Positions 6,364 to 10,512 of a stretch of DNA of 10,512 bases are shown here, one piece after another. The notes under the pieces are model-generated. The model ran no database searches and had not been told where the DNA came from. It saw only the letters and a program-made list of their open reading frames with translations. The translations under genes and the position numbers were made by a program. Source of the DNA: an uncultured Actinomycetes bacterium (lineage in GTDB: Bacteria > Actinomycetota > Actinomycetes > Nanopelagicales > Nanopelagicaceae); contig CAIMBV010000004.1 in NCBI GenBank assembly GCA_903839355.1, positions 1-10,512 on the forward strand, in the 5' to 3' direction. Each line of letters begins with the position of its first letter. Within the stretch, counting starts at the first letter, position 1.

Positions 6364-6873
6364 TCAATGCATTCCAGACATGGCGAAGTGAAGGCCTTTA
6401 GGGGGCGAAACAATCTTTGCCTTGAATGTAAGTGTGCTGAAACGGTTCTTTGAATCCTTCACATTAATTTGCATTGGAGCGCTACCGTCTAGTTGTAATT
6501 TTGTGGTCAATGCACCGAGCATGGCTCCTTGATATTTGTATCCCAACTTTTGAATGGTTCCAGGACTTACCGCAATATTTTGAAGAGGAATCATTGCGCT
6601 ATCACCCTGGCACATATTGGAGTCATAAAAGATCATTGATGACCTAGCTATTGATGATCCGATACCAGTGATGTATAGGGTATGACTTGAAGTATTTCTC
6701 AAAGTTACCGTAAGAGCGGAATCAGCTCCCGCATTGGCGGTTGTGAGGGTCGCTCCAGTTATATCTAACCCAATTAATGTAGAAGTTGGTTGGGTAGTGG
6801 CCCAACTTGCGCCGCCCTCACCGAGTGCTAACCAGACGAAAATTATCGCAACCACGAGGATTCGCTTCGTCAT
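6364..6873 (-). CDS. PCu(A)C-like (DUF461) secreted copper chaperone, divergent
   Basis: Likely extracytoplasmic copper-binding protein that hands Cu(I) to SCO or cytochrome oxidase. The 169 residues start with a signal peptide (core 5-17, likely cleavage near A25 after SWA). The rest has the cupredoxin-like pattern of PCu(A)C: an ALTVTLRNTSSHTLYITG strand pair, a Met-bearing loop (M80, M87, C88, M94), then IAVSPGTIQKLGY and AMLGALTTKLQLDG, resembling the PAGG and MLMGLK blocks of the family. The usual His of the HxM site appears as Q115 (before M118), and the first His position is not His; the C-terminus MSGMH (M165, M168, H169) could supply ligands. Family assignment rests on motif order recalled from memory. 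In Streptomyces a related protein (ECuC) is encoded beside Sco. No ribosome binding site; a -10-like TAAGAT ends six bases before ATG. Confidence 0.7.
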   Translation of the reverse strand: MTKRILVVAIIFVWLALGEGGASWATTQPTSTLIGLDITGATLTTANAGADSALTVTLRNTSSHTLYITGIGSSIARSSMIFYDSNMCQGDSAMIPLQNIAVSPGTIQKLGYKYQGAMLGALTTKLQLDGSAPMQINVKDSKNRFSTLTFKAKIVSPPKGLHFAMSGMH

Positions 6874-6879
6874 GCCTTC

Positions 6880-6885
6880 ATCTTA
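6880..6885 (-). promoter_or_regulatory. Putative -10 of the copper gene set, leaderless geometry
   Basis: TAAGAT on the minus strand, then six bases (GAAGGC), then ATG at 6873. It fits TANNNT. It implies a promoter separate from any htpX read-through. Confidence 0.45.
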
Positions 6886-6896
6886 GACGCCTAAGA
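6881..6896. promoter_or_regulatory. Perfect inverted repeat over the -10 (operator-like)
   Basis: TCTTAG-ACGC-CTAAGA: 6-bp perfect arms with a 4-bp spacer. One arm supplies five of the six bases of the proposed -10 of the PCu(A)C-like gene. A repressor bound here would block transcription. It does not match the GC-rich CsoR operator pattern known to me. A transcript hairpin is the alternative, but no T-run follows. Confidence 0.45.
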
Positions 6897-6945
6897 GCCG
6901 TTAAGAAGGACGGATAACTCCTGGTGGGCACTTAAGAGTTCCCTC

Positions 6946-7860
6946 TCAGCTTTGAGCGGAGCCATTTCCTTCCATCGCGCGAAGCGTTGCAATCCGGGTC
7001 GCTAAAGGTGGGTGGGTAGAGAAAAGTTGGGAAGTCTTGCTGCCATCCAATGGAGACTCGATCCAGATATGTGCAACCGCCGTTGATTTCTGATGAACCA
7101 CCGTGTTATCGGCGGCCAGAACTTCGAGTGCGCGCCGTAGACCAGTTGGGTTTCGCGTGAATGCAACGGCGGTTACGTCAGCGAGCGCCTCACGCTTACG
7201 CGAAATCGCCAGTCGTAGGAGTAGCGCTGCAAGTGGAGCCAAAATTAGAACGATCAGTGATGCAATCAATGCAAGAGGGTTTTGATCGTTGTTATTGTTA
7301 TTGCGTCGATTACCGCCACCAAAGATCATGATGCGCAACATAAAGTCACTGAGTAGTGCAAGCGCTCCGGCTGTCGTCGCTGCAATAGCCGAGACCAAGG
7401 TATCGCGATTAGCAACATGTGCCATCTCGTGTGCAGTTACACCTTGTAGCTCTTCTCGATCCATCACGCGCAAGATTCCGGTTGTAAATGCAATTACTGC
7501 ATGGTCTTGATTTCTACCCGTTGCAAAGGCATTTGGTGCGTTATCTTCCACAATCGCAATCTTCGGAGTCGGGAGTCCGGCGGCGATACAAACCTCTGAG
7601 ACCAAGTCATACAGTTGCTTGTTATCAGCCTCTGTAACAATCTTGGCACCGGTCATGGTTAATACGATCTTGTCGGAAGTCCAATAAGAACCCCAGACCG
7701 AGAGCAGTGCAATTCCCACTGCAAATGGAACTACCCCAATACCTGTCTTACCAAAATAAGTTAGAAGCGCCCAAATAACGACCCCGACGAGCAGGGCCAT
7801 ACCAAAGAGAAGTTCAGTGGATTTAAGTTTGTTCGCCGATTGAAGTTTGCGAAAATCCAT
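6946..7860 (-). CDS. htpX: M48 family zinc metalloprotease HtpX
   Basis: Integral membrane endopeptidase that degrades misfolded membrane proteins. The 304 residues have two N-terminal helices (about 16-35, 42-60), the zinc site H144-E-M-A-H148 with catalytic E145, hydrophobic segments after it (about 156-180 and 196-219), and the third zinc ligand E224 in SRKREALADVTAV, the usual M48 pattern. The length is normal for HtpX. A run of five Asn (187-191) in a short hydrophilic loop is the only oddity. It starts two bases after the lemA stop with no strong Shine-Dalgarno, which points to translational coupling. lemA-htpX pairs occur in many bacteria. The copper genes follow on the same strand after a 72-base gap with its own proposed promoter. 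Confidence 0.95.
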   Translation of the reverse strand: MDFRKLQSANKLKSTELLFGMALLVGVVIWALLTYFGKTGIGVVPFAVGIALLSVWGSYWTSDKIVLTMTGAKIVTEADNKQLYDLVSEVCIAAGLPTPKIAIVEDNAPNAFATGRNQDHAVIAFTTGILRVMDREELQGVTAHEMAHVANRDTLVSAIAATTAGALALLSDFMLRIMIFGGGNRRNNNNNDQNPLALIASLIVLILAPLAALLLRLAISRKREALADVTAVAFTRNPTGLRRALEVLAADNTVVHQKSTAVAHIWIESPLDGSKTSQLFSTHPPLATRIATLRAMEGNGSAQS

Positions 7861-7862
7861 AG

Positions 7863-8417
7863 TTAGAACTTGACCTGTGGAGCCTTGCGATCTTGTGGAT
7901 CATCAACTTCGTAGAATGGGCGTGAAGTAACGCCTGCTGACTTCACGAATAGACTGCTTGGAAATGTCTTGATCGCAGCATTTAAAGTCCGCACATTGTC
8001 GTTGTAAAACTGACGGGCGAACGAGACTTTATTTTCGGTGCTAGATAGCTCCTCTTGGAGAGCTAAAAAGTTAGTGGATGCTTTGAGATCTGGATAATTC
8101 TCGGTAACTGCCAGTAGACCACGGAGCGCCTGCGTTAGCTGGCCATCCGCGGCCGCCACATCGGCGACCGTGGTTGCTGTTGTTGCTTTAGCCCGCGCTG
8201 CAACGACCGCCTCAAATGTTCCAGATTCATGAGATGCATAACCTTTAACCGTCTCAACTAAATTAGGAATCAAATCTGATCGACGCTTTAGTTGCACCTC
8301 AATCTGGGCGAAGGCTTCATCAACTGAGATATTGGCGCGGACCAGACGGTTGCGCGACATTATTGCTAGCAGGGCAAGGACGAGGAGAAGAGCAACTATT
8401 AAGACGACGGCTTTCAT
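7863..8417 (-). CDS. lemA: LemA family membrane protein
   Basis: Membrane-anchored helical-bundle protein of poorly known function, often encoded beside HtpX and suspected to act in envelope stress. The 184 residues begin with one hydrophobic helix (about 2-20). Family hallmarks follow: NISVDEAFAQIEVQLKRR, SDLIPNLVETVKGYASHE, the NYPDLKAS segment, and ARQFYNDNVRTLNAAIKTFP. The length is typical. A strong Shine-Dalgarno (AAAGGAG, 8424-8430) lies six bases before the ATG. The gene starts 26 bases after the dcd stop and ends two bases before htpX, so dcd-lemA-htpX is probably one transcript. Confidence 0.94.
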   Translation of the reverse strand: MKAVVLIVALLLVLALLAIMSRNRLVRANISVDEAFAQIEVQLKRRSDLIPNLVETVKGYASHESGTFEAVVAARAKATTATTVADVAAADGQLTQALRGLLAVTENYPDLKASTNFLALQEELSSTENKVSFARQFYNDNVRTLNAAIKTFPSSLFVKSAGVTSRPFYEVDDPQDRKAPQVKF

Positions 8418-8423
8418 TTCAAG

Positions 8424-8430
8424 CTCCTTT
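8424..8430 (-). promoter_or_regulatory. Shine-Dalgarno of lemA
   Basis: AAAGGAG on the minus strand with six bases (CTTGAA) to the ATG at 8417. It lies in the short AT-rich gap after dcd and supports lemA as an internal operon gene. Confidence 0.7.
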
Positions 8431-8443
8431 TATTTTACTTTTA

Positions 8444-9022
8444 CTATTGAATTTTTGATTGGTGAAAATTAAGCCAGGATTTGCTCGGCGTTGGACCGCG
8501 CTGCCCCTGGTACCTAGAACCGTACAGCGCCGAGCCGTATGGATGTTCCGCTGGAGATGAGAGTTTGATGAGACAAAGCTGGCCGATCTTCATTCCTGGA
8601 AATAGCTTGACCGGCAAGTTGGCTACATTAGAAAGTTCCAGGGTGATGTGGCCGGAGAAGCCAGGATCGATAAAACCAGCAGTCGAGTGAGTGAGGAGTC
8701 CTAACCGACCTAAGGATGACTTTCCCTCTAAACGGCCCGCAATGTCATCGGGCAGAGTAATGATCTCGTAGGTGCTGGCCAGTACAAATTCACCAGGGTG
8801 CAAGATGAAGTGCTCGTCGTGGTTGACCGATACCTCTCGGGTCAGTTCAGCCTGCTCAATCGAGGGATCAATAACCGAGTATTTGTGATTTTCAAAGACT
8901 CGAAAGAATCTATCAAGTCGAACATCCACGCTCGAAGGCTGAATCATCCCCTCGCTAAAGGGTTCGACCTTCACCCGTCCAGCAGAGACTTCGGCGGCAA
9001 TATCGCGATCACTCAGTAGCAC
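8444..9022 (-). CDS. dcd: dCTP deaminase, probably bifunctional dCTP deaminase/dUTPase
   Basis: Converts dCTP to dUTP; the mycobacterial type also hydrolyses dUTP to dUMP, the precursor of dTMP. The open frame reaches 9115, but homologues begin at the residues LLSDRD, so I use the GTG at 9022, giving 192 residues against about 190 in M. tuberculosis. With this start the catalytic E129 (in GHITLELSN), A115 (THSTAGF) and K101-S102-S103 ([10 protein letters not shown]) fall at the numbers known for the M. tuberculosis bifunctional enzyme, which also supports the start. HPGEFVL and the C-terminal [10 protein letters not shown] are conserved. A TANNNT hexamer ends seven bases before the GTG, so the transcript may be leaderless. 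Bifunctionality is inferred from similarity. Confidence 0.94.
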   Translation of the reverse strand: MLLSDRDIAAEVSAGRVKVEPFSEGMIQPSSVDVRLDRFFRVFENHKYSVIDPSIEQAELTREVSVNHDEHFILHPGEFVLASTYEIITLPDDIAGRLEGKSSLGRLGLLTHSTAGFIDPGFSGHITLELSNVANLPVKLFPGMKIGQLCLIKLSSPAEHPYGSALYGSRYQGQRGPTPSKSWLNFHQSKIQ

Positions 9023-9029
9023 GGTCAAA

Positions 9030-9035
9030 ACCCTA
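9030..9035 (-). promoter_or_regulatory. Putative -10 of dcd-lemA-htpX, leaderless geometry
   Basis: TAGGGT on the minus strand, preceded by GA, then seven bases (TTTGACC), then the GTG at 9022. No Shine-Dalgarno at normal spacing is convincing, although AGGG within the hexamer could be read as a weak one. Confidence 0.45.
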
Positions 9036-9084
9036 TCAGCAGAGGAATCTGGTGGATGTGGCTCATCGGGTGAGATCGAGCCGA

Positions 9085-9090
9085 TAAGTT
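9085..9090 (+). promoter_or_regulatory. Putative -10 of eamA-carbonic anhydrase, leaderless geometry
   Basis: TAAGTT, preceded by GA as at dcd, then six bases (TGGACA) and the ATG at 9097. Together with the dcd element it makes a divergent promoter pair in a 74-base gap. No -35 was recognised. Confidence 0.45.
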
Positions 9091-9096
9091 TGGACA

Positions 9097-10041
9097 ATGA
9101 ACTCCCGTCGCCCATATTTCCTGCTCATAACGGCGGCGCTCCTCTACTCCATCAACGGCATTGTCTCGAAGTGGGTAATGGAGGCGGGATTAACGCCGTG
9201 GCGCCTAACCGAGATCCGGACAACGGGTTCACTCTTTGCACTTCTTATCTATTTAGCCTTGAAAGGTCGTTTACCTCTGCTCCGTCCCGGGAAGGGAGAG
9301 CTCGGACTTCTCACCCTCTTTGGAGTAATCGGGATCGCGGCAGTTCAATCTTTCTACTTCTTCTCAATTCTGAGATTGCACGTCTCGATCGCCCTTATCA
9401 TCGAATTCACTGCACCGATCTGGATTGTTCTCTACCTACGCTTCTATAAGAAGGTGAAGATCTCCAATTCAATGTGGTTGGGGTTGGTTGCAGCATTTCT
9501 CGGGTTGATCTTGGTCGGGGAAGTTTGGAAGGGTTTGACGCTCAATGGGCTTGGAGTTATCTCCTCATTCTTGGATGCTCTTAGTCTGGCTGCCTACTTT
9601 GTTATGGGTCGCGCGCTCGGTAAGCGAAGAAGTACCGACACGATGTTGGTCTGGGGATTTGGAATTACCTCAATCCTCTTTGCGGTAGTTCAGCCATGGT
9701 GGTCATTTCCGTTTCACATATTTAAAGAAGAGATAAATCTCAATGGCCACTTCACAGGACATCACCTTCCTGGTTGGGCTTTGATCGCATTCATCATCAT
9801 CGTCGGAACCGTGCTCCCCTACCTTTGTGTATTGAAGGGAGTTAATGCCTTATCCCCGCAGGTGGCGAGCATTATTGGAATGTTGGAGCCGGTGCTTGCG
9901 GGAGTCTTTGGTTGGATCTTGCTGAAGGAAACCTTCACTACTATTCAACTTATCGGAGCTGCGGTCGTGCTCGTGGGAATATTCATTGCCAATGAAAAAA
10001 TTCCAGATACTGCAATTCCAGATACTGCAATGGAGGTGTAG
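9097..10041 (+). CDS. EamA-domain (DMT superfamily) transporter
   Basis: Inner-membrane transporter of the drug/metabolite type; substrate not predictable, with amino acids or other metabolites the usual cargo of related exporters. The 314 residues form about ten hydrophobic helices in two EamA repeats (about 8-135 and 150-297). The first opens with [21 protein letters not shown]. The second carries the [16 protein letters not shown] motif, typical of the last helices of EamA proteins. The tail [16 protein letters not shown] carries an exact 15-bp tandem duplication. The last codons (ATG GAG GTG TAG) contain the Shine-Dalgarno of the carbonic anhydrase gene, so the two genes form an operon. 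The ATG at 9097 has no ribosome binding site but a well-placed -10-like hexamer. Confidence 0.9.
   Translation: MNSRRPYFLLITAALLYSINGIVSKWVMEAGLTPWRLTEIRTTGSLFALLIYLALKGRLPLLRPGKGELGLLTLFGVIGIAAVQSFYFFSILRLHVSIALIIEFTAPIWIVLYLRFYKKVKISNSMWLGLVAAFLGLILVGEVWKGLTLNGLGVISSFLDALSLAAYFVMGRALGKRRSTDTMLVWGFGITSILFAVVQPWWSFPFHIFKEEINLNGHFTGHHLPGWALIAFIIIVGTVLPYLCVLKGVNALSPQVASIIGMLEPVLAGVFGWILLKETFTTIQLIGAAVVLVGIFIANEKIPDTAIPDTAMEV
10000..10029 (+). repeat. Exact 15-bp tandem duplication at the 3' end of eamA
   Basis: ATTCCAGATACTGCA occurs twice back to back, encoding IPDTA twice in the hydrophilic C-terminal tail. The repeat is in frame and does not disturb the gene. It looks like a recent slippage duplication. 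Confidence 0.85.
10032..10038 (+). promoter_or_regulatory. Shine-Dalgarno of carbonic anhydrase inside the eamA end
   Basis: GGAGGTG lies in the last codons of eamA, six bases before the ATG at 10045. It fixes that start. Confidence 0.7.
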
Positions 10042-10044
10042 GCG

Positions 10045-10512
10045 ATGGATAGATTTGATGATGTCCTTGCTGCCAATCAAAACTTCGCCACAAAGTTCAC
10101 CTCAGAAGAGCTCACTGGAACCGCGGTCAAAGGTTTGGCGATCGTTACATGTATGGATTCACGCATCGATCCGCTTCGCATCGTGGGTATGCATGCCGGG
10201 GATGCCAAAATTTTACGTAACGCCGGGGCACGCGTTACGGATGACGTCCTGCGCACCTTGGTACTCGCAACTCATCTCTTAGGCGTGAATCGCGTTCTCG
10301 TAATGCCGCACACCGATTGCCGTATGGCGAGCACCGATGAGGCTGGAATACACGCCGCCATCTCGCAGAAGAGCGGTGTAGATACACGGAGTCTGGATTT
10401 TCAGACCACCGACGATCAACTAGGCGCGCTACTCAAAGACATTGTGAAAATAGAAAGCTATCCACTACTCCATGATGAGGTGCGAGTAATGGGAGCGATC
10501 TACGATGTGAAG
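10045..10512 (+). CDS. Beta-class carbonic anhydrase (3' end outside window)
   Basis: Zinc enzyme that interconverts CO2 and bicarbonate in the cytoplasm. The frame is open to the right edge: 156 residues with no stop. It begins MDRFDDVLAANQNFA and shows the zinc ligands C36, H89 and C92 and the catalytic dyad D38/R40 in TCMDSR, then KILRNAGARVTDDVLRTL and MPHTDCRM. It resembles M. tuberculosis Rv1284 (about 163 residues) from end to end, so only a few residues are probably missing. R93 replaces the Gly commonly found in HTDCGM. The start follows the eamA stop by three bases and has a clear Shine-Dalgarno, so it is co-transcribed with the transporter. Why the two are paired is not evident. 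Confidence 0.93.
   Translation, partial: MDRFDDVLAANQNFATKFTSEELTGTAVKGLAIVTCMDSRIDPLRIVGMHAGDAKILRNAGARVTDDVLRTLVLATHLLGVNRVLVMPHTDCRMASTDEAGIHAAISQKSGVDTRSLDFQTTDDQLGALLKDIVKIESYPLLHDEVRVMGAIYDVK

Noticed and set aside
9023..9115. N-terminal extension of Dcd (31 residues, ATG at 9115)
   Set aside because: Homologues begin at the LLSDRD motif, the extension would overlap the divergent eamA start, and the GTG at 9022 restores the M. tuberculosis residue numbering.
9090..9449. 119-residue open frame on + at the start of eamA
   Set aside because: It overlaps eamA in another frame and shows no domain or hydrophobic pattern; eamA has a clear family match.
10045..10282. Alternative frame over the carbonic anhydrase start (98 residues)
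   Set aside because: The frame starting at 10045 has all beta-carbonic anhydrase zinc ligands and a Shine-Dalgarno; the other frame has neither.

Overview
The window looks like chromosomal core DNA of an actinobacterium with roughly balanced base composition, for example a freshwater Nanopelagicales-type lineage (this lineage guess is inference). The evidence is a CrgA cell-division protein, a PASTA-type PknB kinase next to trpG/pabA and crgA (the block also found near the origin in Mycobacterium), a PhoP-like response regulator, and a Dcd whose residue numbering matches the M. tuberculosis enzyme. I see no insertion sequence, phage gene, tRNA, rRNA or CRISPR array. Genes are densely packed and no stretch over 300 bases lacks a gene.

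Layout: (1) 1-1553, a 5'-truncated pknB on +. It meets trpG/pabA (-, 1554-2180) stop codon to stop codon. (2) crgA (+, 2279-2536), then a 179-base gap holding an 18-bp inverted repeat and three DnaA-box-like 9-mers. (3) A two-component system on +, PhoP-like regulator (2716-3459) and HAMP sensor kinase (3475-4944), whose 3' end overlaps the next gene by 11 bp. (4) A minus-strand copper-handling set, read from 6873 down to 4934: a PCu(A)C-like secreted protein, an unrecognised four-helix membrane protein and a SCO1/SenC protein. (5) A minus-strand run dcd, lemA, htpX (9022 down to 6946). (6) Divergent from dcd, an EamA/DMT-family transporter and a beta-carbonic anhydrase that runs off the right edge.

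How the genes fit together: pknB and crgA belong to cell growth and division, and trpG/pabA to tryptophan or folate synthesis. The SCO and PCu(A)C-like proteins are the kind of pair that loads copper into cytochrome c oxidase, so the membrane protein encoded between them is the best candidate here for an undescribed component. LemA and HtpX are a common membrane-quality pair.

Two signals cut across the window. Five genes with no visible ribosome binding site (trpG, crgA, the PCu(A)C-like gene, dcd, eamA) each have a TANNNT hexamer ending 6 or 7 bases before the start codon, the geometry of leaderless actinobacterial transcripts. Four other genes (the regulator, SCO, lemA, carbonic anhydrase) have clear Shine-Dalgarno sequences. 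At the PCu(A)C-like gene a perfect inverted repeat lies over the proposed -10, as an operator would. The -10 calls are inferences from spacing; no convincing -35 elements were seen.
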